Origin: Rickettsiales bacterium
GTDB taxonomy: Bacteria; Pseudomonadota; Alphaproteobacteria; Rickettsiales; UBA3002
Assembly: GCA_027489915.1 (NCBI GenBank)
Contig: JAIXZB010000181.1
Coordinates: 1 to 21,117, forward strand
Direction of reading: 5' to 3'
DNA length: 21,117 bases
Shown in pieces: positions 8,240 to 16,135 of the stretch; position 1 is the first letter of the stretch; each line of letters opens with the position of its first letter. The translations under genes were made by a program, and so were the position numbers. Below the pieces are notes generated by a model, which was given only the letters and a program-made list of their open reading frames with translations, was not told the DNA's origin and ran no database searches.

Positions 8240-10014
8240 TGAAAAATAACGACGCCACGGCGCAGCCTGCCAAAGGCAAAATCAAAAGCCTGCGCTCAGT
8301 ACTCAGCTACCTAAAGCCCTACCGCGCAGCAGTCGTTGCCGCCACGCTTGCACTCATCATCACCTCCTCAGGCGTTCTGGGCATGGGTGCTGCCCTGCGT
8401 CATCTGGTCGATGAAGGCATCGCAAAAGGTAACCCCCATCTTCTCACCCAAGCCTACTGGATAATGCTCTGCGTAGTAGCCGTCCTCGCCATTGCTACCT
8501 ACCTTCGCTATTATCTCGTCACATGGGTTGGTGAGCGCGTCATCGCAGATATCCGCCGCGATGTATTCGCCAAAATCATCTCCATGGATACCGTATTTTT
8601 CGAAACCACCCGCACTGGCGAAATCCTCTCGCGCATCACCACCGATACCACCTTGCTGCAAACCGTTGTTGGCTCATCCGTATCCATCTTTCTACGCAAT
8701 ACGTTGCTGTTCACAGGTGGCATCACCATGCTCGCCATCACCAGCGGCAAGCTCACAAGCTATGTATTGCTCATGCTACCCATCGTAATTTTCCCCATCA
8801 TCGTACTTGGCAAACGTGTGCGCAACCTGTCGCGCGAAACGCAAAACAAAGTCGGCGATTTGTCTTCCCATGCCGAAGAAACCATTAGCGCCATCCGCAC
8901 CGTTCAGGCCCTCACGCTTGAATCCTACGAAGGCACACGTTTTAATACCATCATCAATGAAACACTCAGCACCGCCAAAAAACGCATCCGCACCCGAGCA
9001 CTCCTCACAGGCATTGTCATCGCCCTTGTGTTCGGTGCCATCATCAGCGTGCTCTATATCGGCGGCCACGATGTCATGGCAGGCCGCATCAGCGCAGGCG
9101 ATTTATCCGCTTTCATTTTCTACGCCGTCGTTGTCGCAGGCGCACTCGGAGCCGTAAGCGAAGTAATAGGCGAACTCCAGCGCGCAGGCGGCGCCACCGA
9201 ACGGCTCATGGAACTCATGTCCCTATCCCCCACCATCACTGCCCCCACACATCCGCAAGCACTCCCAACCATTCTAAGCGGCAATATCAGCTTCAACGCC
9301 GTCAGCTTTCATTACCCCTCACGCCCAAACACACTGGCGCTCGATAACGTCTCTTTCACCATCGCCCCAGGCCAAACCATTGCCGTTGTCGGCCCCTCAG
9401 GAGCAGGTAAATCCACTCTCTTCCAATTGCTTCTGCGTAGCTACGATCCCACCGCAGGAAGCATAACCATCGATTCCATCGATATCACACAATGCGACCC
9501 CCGCGCCTTGCGTACCCATATTGGCGTGGTGCCACAAGACCCTGTCATTTTCTCCACCACCGCATGGAACAATATCCAATGTGGCAATCTGAATGCATCT
9601 GAAGCCGAAATCAAACATGCCGCCGAAAGCGCCAACGCGCGGGAATTCATCGAAGCCCTGCCCGAAGGCTACACTACATTCTTAGGCGAAAAAGGTGTGC
9701 GTCTATCAGGCGGTCAACGTCAGCGCATTGCCATCGCCCGTGCCATCGCTCGCAATCCACGCATCCTGCTGCTCGATGAAGCCACCAGCGCACTCGATTC
9801 CGAAAACGAAACCGAAGTGCAGCTCGCCATCAGCCGTGTCATGCAGGGCCGCACCACCTTGGTCATCGCTCATCGCCTCGCCACCGTGCTTGGTGCCGAT
9901 GCCATTATGGTATTAAACCATGGCCGTATCGAAGCCATCGGCACCCACGAAGAATTGCTAAAATCAAACGCCCTCTATCAGCGCTTGGCCCAACTCCAAT
10001 TCAAATCCCATTAA
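8239..10014 (+). CDS. ABC transporter, fused membrane and ATP-binding domains (MsbA-like half-transporter)
   Basis: An exporter-type half-transporter of 591 residues that would act as a dimer in the inner membrane. The membrane domain spans about 25-315 with six predicted helices. The ATPase domain has all motifs intact: Walker A G-P-S-G-A-G-K-S-T at 385-393, Q-loop Gln433, signature L-S-G-G-Q at 489-493, Walker B I-L-L-L-D-E at 509-514 and switch His545. Such proteins move lipids, peptides or drugs. The overall look is that of the MsbA/LapB group of alphaproteobacterial exporters, but the substrate cannot be read from the sequence. It starts one base inside the cyaY stop codon (TAATG). A mitochondrial Atm1-like role in exporting a sulfur compound is tempting next to frataxin, but I see no direct support. 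Confidence 0.95.
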   Translation: MKNNDATAQPAKGKIKSLRSVLSYLKPYRAAVVAATLALIITSSGVLGMGAALRHLVDEGIAKGNPHLLTQAYWIMLCVVAVLAIATYLRYYLVTWVGERVIADIRRDVFAKIISMDTVFFETTRTGEILSRITTDTTLLQTVVGSSVSIFLRNTLLFTGGITMLAITSGKLTSYVLLMLPIVIFPIIVLGKRVRNLSRETQNKVGDLSSHAEETISAIRTVQALTLESYEGTRFNTIINETLSTAKKRIRTRALLTGIVIALVFGAIISVLYIGGHDVMAGRISAGDLSAFIFYAVVVAGALGAVSEVIGELQRAGGATERLMELMSLSPTITAPTHPQALPTILSGNISFNAVSFHYPSRPNTLALDNVSFTIAPGQTIAVVGPSGAGKSTLFQLLLRSYDPTAGSITIDSIDITQCDPRALRTHIGVVPQDPVIFSTTAWNNIQCGNLNASEAEIKHAAESANAREFIEALPEGYTTFLGEKGVRLSGGQRQRIAIARAIARNPRILLLDEATSALDSENETEVQLAISRVMQGRTTLVIAHRLATVLGADAIMVLNHGRIEAIGTHEELLKSNALYQRLAQLQFKSH

Positions 10015-10027
10015 ATTAAAATCCGTC

Positions 10028-10061
10028 ATTCTGTGCGCAGCGCCAGCGAAGGGCACAGAAT
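10028..10061. repeat. Inverted repeat between convergent genes (possible bidirectional terminator or dispersed palindrome)
   Basis: Perfect 9-base arms ATTCTGTGC (10028-10036) and GCACAGAAT (10053-10061) enclose a 16-base loop. The element fills most of the 65-base spacer between the stop codons of the ABC transporter and the OmpA-like gene, where a bidirectional terminator would be expected, but there is no T-run. The loop contains AGCGAAGG, also present in the element at 16030-16135, which hints at a shared repeat family. Confidence 0.5.
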
Positions 10062-10079
10062 CTAATCTAGCAATGCAGC

Positions 10080-12818
10080 CTATTTCAAAATAATATCCGC
10101 CGAATCACGGTTAGATCCATCGGCATTACCCACCGCCTGCACCGTGATTTTATTTGGGTCAACACCCTTATCAATCAGCTTCGCACGCACCTGCAGCGCG
10201 CGTGAAAGTGAAATCCGCCGCACTGCCGATTTATCGGCCTCAGCCCCACTCGCATACGCTAAAATACGCACCGAATCGCTCTTCTTCGCCTGTTCCGAAA
10301 TGCCAGCAATCTTATTCTGCATATCAAGCTCAACATCAGTTTTATTCTTATCAAAACCAACCGAAAGCACAGGCTTACCCGCCTCAATCGGCAAACTCAC
10401 CGAACGCGCAACCGATGCTGGCGTGACAGCCCCAACAGTGGCAGGAATACTGGTTTTAGCAAGCTCTACAGGCGCTGGCTTCTCTGGCGTCGCCACTGCT
10501 GCAGAAATAGTCTCTGGCTCTGCTCCCATACCAAATGATCCTAACCCTTGAGGGCTTGGTACTATTTCACGAGCGATTCCATCGCTATCAACTGAACGTT
10601 TAATACTAGGATTTTGAGAGACAGCCTCTCCGCGTGTTACTTTTGGCAAAGATGTATCGTTCTTCAAAGATGGTATTGTATTTTCCTTAGTCGCAGGCGC
10701 AATCACTGCAACTTCAGCAGCCCGCACCCCGTCCCTATCCATGGCAATATCCATCGATGATTTCTTATCGCCCGTAAGCGCCGAAAGCGAGGGCAGGCTG
10801 CTAGGCAATGCAGGTGGGTTATCGAGTGTCGGTAATTTAGGCAAACTGCTAGGCACTTCTTTTGCAGCAACATTAGATGTCTTAGCAGATTTCTCAGCCA
10901 CTTTTTTCACTTCAGGCACCGCATCCTTAGGAGGCGGTAAAATAGCAGCAAGTGAATCCACTGCAGGCGTAGCATTTGCAGAAGACGCTGAGGCAGGCAC
11001 TGGAAGCGTCGGCAGCGCAGCAACTGCACCAGGTTTCAGCGCATCAACCGATGCACTGGAAGGCTTGGCGGCACTAAGCATTGCTGGCGTAGGTTCAACC
11101 TTCTTCGCAGGTGGCAATAAATTATCAATAACACTTGCAGCTGCCACGGGCTTCACAGCAACAGGTTTTGCCTCAGGCACAATCACAGGCGCAACAACAG
11201 GTGCTGGCTTCATCACAACGGGCTCCTGCTTAGGGATCACAGCAGCAGGTTGCGATACGGCAGGCAGTAATTTCTCAACATCCACAGGCGCCGCATCCGC
11301 TCGCATAGAGCTAGCAGGCGATTTCTTATTCACCTCTTCAAGCGTCAATTGCTTAGGCTTCTCCGCCAATCCACGTGAATCGGGCACAGCAGGTAAATCA
11401 GGCAGCGTAAGTGGCGATGGTGCAGCTTTCTCGGCAGTCGCAACCTTGGGCGCACTCACCTGCGGTTTAGCAGCAGGTTCAGGGAATGTGGGCGCAGGTA
11501 CCACCGCTTTACCACTATCCATAGGCGCAATCACAGGTGCATTTTTTGCACCCTGCGCTAGCTTGTCTAGCACCGATCCAGACTTAGGAGCCGTTGCATT
11601 ACTTGGCATTTCAGGAGCAGGAGCAATGGCCACAGGCTTCACCTCAGCAGGCTTCTGCGGCATATTTTGCAGTGGCCCCGTCACCGTAGTCTTATCCGAT
11701 AACACGCCCTTTTTTTCTGGCTCTTTCACAAATAAGTTCGTAACACGATCCGATAAATTCTTGAGCGCAGGATCAGGTTTCTCAGCCGCAGGCGCCACCA
11801 CCAACACATCGCTCGCAGCTTTTGCCCCTTGCGGCGCAGGCAACACAGAGGGCGCAACGTCAGGAAGCGGGCTAAGCGCAGGAAATTCCCTTGCATCAGG
11901 CGCAGCCACAGAAGGCTTCTTCGCCGCATTGGCTGCATCAAGCGATTGTAGCATCGCATCCACATCCGAATCCGTTTGCGTAAGCTTTGGCGCAGCTGCA
12001 GCAACGGGTGCAGGCGAAGCCGCAGGCTTAGGAGCTCCTAATTTGGTAAAATCTAGCATAGGCGCAGGCGCCTTTGCTACAGGCTGGCTGGCCGCAGCAG
12101 GTGCTGTCACTGCTGGCATAGTAGGCAATACCGGTGCACTCTGCTTCACTGCCAGTGGCGCAGGCTTTGCTGCCTCAACAGGTTTCACACTATCCGCAGG
12201 TTTTTGTGCAGCGATCACAGGCGCAGCTTGCACCTTAGGCAAAGGCTGCGCAGGCGCAGCTATCGGCTTCACCACTTCAACTGGTACTCTTGGTTGCGCC
12301 ACTGGCTTCTGTGCCGGAAATACAGGAAGTTTTGTTGCCGTCGTTTGCACAGGCTGTTGCGCAGGTACTTGGCGCACAGGCTCTTGTGCAACGGGCGCAG
12401 CTACTTTAGCCGCAGGGGCAGCAACATTAGTATTTTCTAAAGCCACCGAGCTTGGCTTAATTGCACTCAAAGGCAGCGGTGGCGGCGGTAATATCATACC
12501 CGTACTTGCAGGAGCGGGTGCAGCAGCAACTGGCTGAGATTGTGACGGAAGGTTCACTTCCGGATTATTAACAGGTGCCTGACGCACTTGCGGTGCACTA
12601 CTTGCAAATGGCGAAGCAACCTGCGCGGCTCCGGCTTGCGATGCAGCAGGCGCATCTGGCGCTCCAGACCGCAACCCATCAAGCGCCCCCATATTCACTT
12701 CCACACTTGGCATTTCAGGCACCAGCGACTGCGCATGTGCAGGGCACACCACACCCGTAACAAGTGCGCTGGTCATCACAAGCGAGGACAGTATCAAACG
12801 AACAGGAATATGCTTCAT
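10080..12818 (-). CDS. Secreted Ala/Pro-rich protein with OmpA-like C-terminal domain
   Basis: A protein of 912 residues. The signal peptide is residues 1-29, with likely cleavage after A-H-A. Residues 30 to about 800 are a low-complexity Ala/Pro/Val/Lys-rich region, probably disordered and extended in the periplasm. Residues about 808-912 form an OmpA-like domain: a beta strand V-L-S-V-G-F, then I-L-A-Y-A-S-G at 852-858, S-L-S-R-A-L-x-V at 870-877 and K-G-V-D-P at 884-888. The Arg of the L-S-x-x-R-A motif is kept (Arg873), but the Asp of the usual G-H-T-D is absent. Short segments of the form V-(L/I)-D-x-L(L) recur in the linker. The gene follows suhB after 91 bases. A role tethering or spanning the envelope is inferred from the layout alone; the domain call is solid. 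Confidence 0.85.
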   Translation of the reverse strand: MKHIPVRLILSSLVMTSALVTGVVCPAHAQSLVPEMPSVEVNMGALDGLRSGAPDAPAASQAGAAQVASPFASSAPQVRQAPVNNPEVNLPSQSQPVAAAPAPASTGMILPPPPLPLSAIKPSSVALENTNVAAPAAKVAAPVAQEPVRQVPAQQPVQTTATKLPVFPAQKPVAQPRVPVEVVKPIAAPAQPLPKVQAAPVIAAQKPADSVKPVEAAKPAPLAVKQSAPVLPTMPAVTAPAAASQPVAKAPAPMLDFTKLGAPKPAASPAPVAAAAPKLTQTDSDVDAMLQSLDAANAAKKPSVAAPDAREFPALSPLPDVAPSVLPAPQGAKAASDVLVVAPAAEKPDPALKNLSDRVTNLFVKEPEKKGVLSDKTTVTGPLQNMPQKPAEVKPVAIAPAPEMPSNATAPKSGSVLDKLAQGAKNAPVIAPMDSGKAVVPAPTFPEPAAKPQVSAPKVATAEKAAPSPLTLPDLPAVPDSRGLAEKPKQLTLEEVNKKSPASSMRADAAPVDVEKLLPAVSQPAAVIPKQEPVVMKPAPVVAPVIVPEAKPVAVKPVAAASVIDNLLPPAKKVEPTPAMLSAAKPSSASVDALKPGAVAALPTLPVPASASSANATPAVDSLAAILPPPKDAVPEVKKVAEKSAKTSNVAAKEVPSSLPKLPTLDNPPALPSSLPSLSALTGDKKSSMDIAMDRDGVRAAEVAVIAPATKENTIPSLKNDTSLPKVTRGEAVSQNPSIKRSVDSDGIAREIVPSPQGLGSFGMGAEPETISAAVATPEKPAPVELAKTSIPATVGAVTPASVARSVSLPIEAGKPVLSVGFDKNKTDVELDMQNKIAGISEQAKKSDSVRILAYASGAEADKSAVRRISLSRALQVRAKLIDKGVDPNKITVQAVGNADGSNRDSADIILK

Positions 12819-12858
12819 GCGAGTGTTTTTCTTTTTATGTGCCGAGAACGTATGTGTG

Positions 12859-12887
12859 AATGTAGGCTAATAGCAAAGCCTGTGCAA
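12859..12887 (-). promoter_or_regulatory. Candidate promoter of the OmpA-like gene
   Basis: On the minus strand TTGCAC (12887-12882) is followed after 17 bases by TACATT (12864-12859), about 40 bases before the ATG at 12818. Spacing is ideal and both boxes are fair matches to the sigma-70 consensus. It would let the gene be transcribed separately from suhB. Confidence 0.4.
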
Positions 12888-12909
12888 GGCTGGCAAGCAA
12901 TAAAGAATT

Positions 12910-13704
12910 TTAGCCCAGCAAACCAAGCAATGTGTGATGCATGCTGGGGCTAGCAGCCACAATATGTGCCACCGACTCGTTCGGCGTGTCACCCGTGTGG
13001 GTAGTAGCCAAACCACCTGCTTCAGTCACAAGCAAAATCCCTGCACTCATATCCCACCATTGCAGCGCATGATACCATACCCCATCAATGCGCCCCGCTG
13101 CTACATACGCCAAATCAAGCGCCGCCGCACCGCCACAACGCACCACCGTCGAATCTTCACTGGTCACACGCTCAAGCGTACGTAATGTCTCAGCATATCC
13201 CGCTTTCCACTTACGCGGCGCCGCAGTGGCAACCAACCTGTCTTCTGTTCTGTCCGATACCTTGATACGGTAATCATTCAAAAATGCTCCCATGCCTTTT
13301 TCTGCATGAAACAGCTCATCATGAATCGGATCATAAATCACGGCCGCCACAGGCTCCCACACCCCCGAAGCATTACGCTTCTCGCACGAAATCGCTGTGC
13401 AGATATAAGGAATTGCATGGATAAAATTGGTCGTCCCATCAATCGGATCAATCACAAAACGCGTATTTGCATCCTTGCCATCAATCACGCCAGTTTCTTC
13501 CGTCAGATAGCCAAACGCTGGGCGCGCTTTCTTAAGTTCCGCCAAAATCAACTGCTCGGCCTTCACATCCGCACTGGTGACAAAATTCGCAGTTCCCTTT
13601 TTGGAAATCTGTAATTTATCAATTTCGCCAAAATCACGCAGGATAGTTTTCGAAGCACCCCGCGCGGCGCGAATCATCATTGTTATAAGTGCAGAATGAG
13701 CCAT
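12910..13704 (-). CDS. suhB: Inositol monophosphatase family protein SuhB
   Basis: A protein of 264 residues, the normal length. It carries the metal-dependent phosphatase motifs of the family: the E-E pair at 69-70 in L-T-E-E-T-G, D-P-I-D-G-T-T-N-F at 86-94 and W-W-D-M-S-A-G at 216-222. The enzyme removes phosphate from inositol phosphates using magnesium; in E. coli the orthologue also joins ribosomal RNA antitermination complexes. The N-terminus M-A-x-S-A-L with a nearby A-A pair matches other alphaproteobacterial members, supporting the start at 13704 although no strong ribosome binding site is visible. It lies 53 bases after the unknown 451-residue gene and upstream of the OmpA-like gene. 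Other activities of this superfamily (fructose-1,6-bisphosphatase, 3'-phosphoadenosine phosphatase) are less likely but not excluded. Confidence 0.93.
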   Translation of the reverse strand: MAHSALITMMIRAARGASKTILRDFGEIDKLQISKKGTANFVTSADVKAEQLILAELKKARPAFGYLTEETGVIDGKDANTRFVIDPIDGTTNFIHAIPYICTAISCEKRNASGVWEPVAAVIYDPIHDELFHAEKGMGAFLNDYRIKVSDRTEDRLVATAAPRKWKAGYAETLRTLERVTSEDSTVVRCGGAAALDLAYVAAGRIDGVWYHALQWWDMSAGILLVTEAGGLATTHTGDTPNESVAHIVAASPSMHHTLLGLLG

Positions 13705-13757
13705 GGGCAGGTCATAGCAGCCAAAGCGCGGTTGTAAAGCAATTACACCAAACCGCC

Positions 13758-15113
13758 CTATTTTTGGGGCGTTTCTTGTGCCAAACGCCGCTTTTTCTCT
13801 TTAATCCTAGCAGCCCACTCCTCCATACCAAGCACCGTAATTTCGCCCTCTGGCTTAATAATTTCCCGCGCCCCACTGCGCCTAGTATCTAATTTTGCAC
13901 CCGAAATTTGCAATAGATTTGGCACAACCACAACCTGCGCCCCTAATGCCCGCAAATAATCCTGCGCCCTACCATCCGAAATAACTACACGCGACGCGAT
14001 ACCATTATTTTCATCCGCACGACCATCCATTCGCTCGCTGCATTTACCAGCCCCTGCAGCATCAAAGAATCGCGTAATGCTTGGAACCTTGCACTGTTTT
14101 AAAAAAGGCGCAAGTGCGGACTCATCAATACTCAACACATCACCCTGATATCCCGCCATCCGATGCTGCTTGAAATGCAACTGAGCAATGCTCATATGCG
14201 CTCGCATCTTCTGCTGAAATATTTCCAAAAACTGCCCCATATCAGAGACAATTCTTGTATCTATCTCATTCGCATCCAATGGGTGCGCCTGATATTTGGA
14301 ACGATATTTCCAATACTCCTCAATAGCTTTACGATAAAGATTCAGGCGAGAAGAAGTATCAGAAGCATCCCTATTACGCGCAGCAAACCCATCCTCAAAT
14401 GGCGTCTGATCTATGTGCGCCAGATGGTTCACAATTTCAGGATTCCGGCTAAAAATCTGCGATTGACGCGACTGCATATACGCTGTCATTTGGCTCACCA
14501 CGTGAGGTAGCACGCTGTAATACCTATCTAGCTTTATCTGATCTTGCGTAATCAGATCACGCCGCGCTGCAATCGCTTTGCCATCAAACAGCGCCTTCTC
14601 TGCACCAGGCGTCCCATGCATAAAATGCTTAAGCGCAACCGAATCGTCTTGTGTCAAACTCATCGTCCCGTGGTGGCCTACCACCTGCTCGGGCGCAATC
14701 CCAGCTATCTTAACCTTGTGTGCCAGAACCCCATCATCACCGAAGGCTTCTTGAAGCGCGATATAATCTTTCACTTCGAAATGAATTCGTCCCGTTGAAT
14801 CTTCTCTCATTGGCAAAGCATGCAAAAACATAAGTGCCTTAAGCGCATCCCTAAACCCTGCCTCATCCCCCCACAAAGCAGGGCCAGAACCCACACGCAT
14901 ATTTTCTGCAATACCAAACTTCCATCGCAATCCCTCAATTTCATCGCGCCTCTCATCTGCGGGAATCGTGCCATCTGCAATCCTCCTATACTGAGGCAGC
15001 ATCCAATCATTAAATTCGCAAATGCTGGAACCATATAAGCGCTGCAAAGCATCATGCACGCGCACCGCCCATAAAGTATCTAACTCAGTAGCTGTTGGAT
15101 GTAACAATTTCAT
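13758..15113 (-). CDS. Protein of unknown function, 451 residues
   Basis: I do not recognise this protein. It is hydrophilic, has no signal peptide or membrane segment, and looks like an intracellular mixed alpha/beta protein. The N-terminal 120 residues are rich in Trp, Arg and Asp and helical in character. The middle holds aromatic, basic helices (for example E-E-Y-W-K-Y-R-S-K-Y). The C-terminal 80 residues alternate short strands and helices (V-V-I-S-D-G then V-V-V-V-P-N) and end in a Lys/Arg-rich tail. The frame opens with TTG at 15128; the ATG at 15113 is preferred, but neither has a clear ribosome binding site. Codon use resembles the neighbours. It is divergent from the small secreted protein genes and upstream of suhB. 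Confidence 0.8.
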   Translation of the reverse strand: MKLLHPTATELDTLWAVRVHDALQRLYGSSICEFNDWMLPQYRRIADGTIPADERRDEIEGLRWKFGIAENMRVGSGPALWGDEAGFRDALKALMFLHALPMREDSTGRIHFEVKDYIALQEAFGDDGVLAHKVKIAGIAPEQVVGHHGTMSLTQDDSVALKHFMHGTPGAEKALFDGKAIAARRDLITQDQIKLDRYYSVLPHVVSQMTAYMQSRQSQIFSRNPEIVNHLAHIDQTPFEDGFAARNRDASDTSSRLNLYRKAIEEYWKYRSKYQAHPLDANEIDTRIVSDMGQFLEIFQQKMRAHMSIAQLHFKQHRMAGYQGDVLSIDESALAPFLKQCKVPSITRFFDAAGAGKCSERMDGRADENNGIASRVVISDGRAQDYLRALGAQVVVVPNLLQISGAKLDTRRSGAREIIKPEGEITVLGMEEWAARIKEKKRRLAQETPQK

Positions 15114-15266
15114 GCGTATTTCATACAAATCAAATATAGCAGCCGTGTGACAGCTTCATGAAGTTTGCATGACAGAATCTCATAAAAAAGTAATGAAGCG
15201 GAAGTGCTGCGTTAAGTTTGCCTATGCGAATATGCAATCGTTCCACTCGCACAAAAGAGAACTGCT
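15114..15266. promoter_or_regulatory. Divergent spacer between the unknown protein and the secreted protein pair
   Basis: This 153-base AT-rich spacer must hold promoters for both directions. The 10-base palindrome CTTCATGAAG lies at 15154-15163, flanked on both sides by GACAG. TATATT on the minus strand is a possible -10 for the unknown gene, but its -35 is poor. No confident promoter can be assigned on the plus strand. Confidence 0.3.
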
Positions 15267-15614
15267 ATGAACCCTATTCGAACCCTCACCCATTCTTGCA
15301 CCGCCCTGCTTGCACTCATTGGCGTTTCGCTATCAGGCGAAGCAGAAGCACGCGATTATCGCCATGGCGGCTCAAGTGTCAGCATTCACTACTCCTCTAA
15401 CCAAGGCTACGCTCCACAACCTGTCTATTATGCACCACGACCCGTGTATTATGCGCCGCCTGTCTATGCACCAAGACCACATTTCCGCCGCCCTCATCAC
15501 GCGCATCGCTCGTATGGCAACCCTCGCCTCGCATACGGCGTAATAAGCCATTCTTCTGGCCCTTATTATTCACAACCGCGCCCATGCGCTCGCAGCTATG
15601 GTTATGGGTACTAA
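15267..15614 (+). CDS. Small secreted Tyr/Pro-rich protein
   Basis: A protein of 115 residues with a signal peptide at 1-28 (basic start, hydrophobic C-T-A-L-L-A-L-I-G-V core, cleavage after A-E-A). The mature part is rich in Tyr, Pro, His and Arg. At about 52-70 it has three near-repeats built on P-V-Y-Y-A-P or P-V-Y-A-P, and it ends in Y-G-Y-G-Y. No enzyme motif is present. Such low-complexity proteins are usually structural or surface-associated, but no family can be named. AGAGA lies just before the ATG. The reading frame overlaps a possible start of the next gene, so the two form a pair. Confidence 0.75.
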   Translation: MNPIRTLTHSCTALLALIGVSLSGEAEARDYRHGGSSVSIHYSSNQGYAPQPVYYAPRPVYYAPPVYAPRPHFRRPHHAHRSYGNPRLAYGVISHSSGPYYSQPRPCARSYGYGY

Positions 15615-15615
15615 C

Positions 15616-15999
15616 ATGGCATCACGCATTGCCCGCATCATCGCCTTAATCTGTATCACAACCACAGCACCACTAAGCGCGGCCGTTGCTGGCCCATGGC
15701 GTCATCACGATGGCTATGGTCATGGCTACAATAGAGGCTACGGGCACCATCGCTGGCACGATGATACAACGCGCTTCAGCTTCAACTACACCCAGTGGAT
15801 AGAAACCGAACCCGTCTATGTTCCGTATCCACCTCCCAGCTACAACACCAATTACACCCCAACCAGCTACACACCCCCTCAAACTGAAGGCCGCTACTGC
15901 CGCGAATACATCCGCCCCGCCTCCGTCGCTGGCCGCACCCAGCAAACCTACGGCACCGCCTGCCTACAGCCCGATGGCGACTGGCAAATCGTGGATTGA
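15616..15999 (+). CDS. RT0821/Lpp0805-like surface antigen, small secreted protein
   Basis: From the ATG at 15616 the protein has 127 residues. A signal peptide (1-25, cleavage after A-V-A) is followed by a His/Gly/Tyr-rich stretch at 28-48 and a Pro/Tyr/Thr-rich stretch at about 67-90. The last 35 residues match the C-terminus of the RT0821/Lpp0805 surface antigen family: G-R-Y-C-R-E-Y at 92-98, G-R-T-Q-Q-x-Y-G-T-A-C at 106-116 and Q-P-D-G-x-W-Q-I-V at 118-126. Two Cys (95 and 116) could form a disulfide. The glycine-zipper segment found in many family members is missing. The start follows the previous stop codon by one base; in-frame ATGs at 15598 and 15604 would overlap that gene. Family assignment is from recognition, without a search. 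Confidence 0.8.
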   Translation: MASRIARIIALICITTTAPLSAAVAGPWRHHDGYGHGYNRGYGHHRWHDDTTRFSFNYTQWIETEPVYVPYPPPSYNTNYTPTSYTPPQTEGRYCREYIRPASVAGRTQQTYGTACLQPDGDWQIVD

Positions 16000-16029
16000 A
16001 ACAAGCCTAAGTAAAAACCGAATTTTGTA

Positions 16030-16135
16030 TCAAAATGAGTGCAGTGCTAGGCATGCCGGAGCACAGCGAAGGAGTGTAGCAGCGCTACATGACTGAACGA
16101 GCACCGCCATAACGACGCAGTGCGCCATTTTCATG
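16030..16135. repeat. Structured intergenic element of about 100 bases, candidate dispersed repeat
   Basis: The spacer between convergent genes holds an element bounded by AAAATG (16032-16037) and its complement CATTTT (16126-16131). Inside, GCAGTGC occurs as a direct repeat (16041-16047 and 16117-16123), and a perfect hairpin TGTAGC-AGC-GCTACA lies at 16075-16089. TGTAGCAGCG and GCTAGGCA recur beside efp at 16741-16766, and AGCGAAGG recurs at 10045-10052. The frames are broken by stops, so it is not a gene. A dispersed repeat, a non-coding RNA or a terminator region are all possible. Confidence 0.5.

Noticed and set aside
10741..12537. Long open frame of 598 codons on the plus strand, Gly/Ala/Ser-rich
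   Set aside because: It is the exact antisense of the Ala/Pro-rich OmpA-like gene. Biased codon use there removes stop codons from the opposite strand. It has no ribosome binding site and no recognisable domain.
15420..15480. Short DNA near-repeats in the first secreted protein gene, considered as a CRISPR-like or tandem repeat locus
   Set aside because: They are codon-level repeats of P-V-Y-Y-A-P inside a good coding frame, with no regular spacers.
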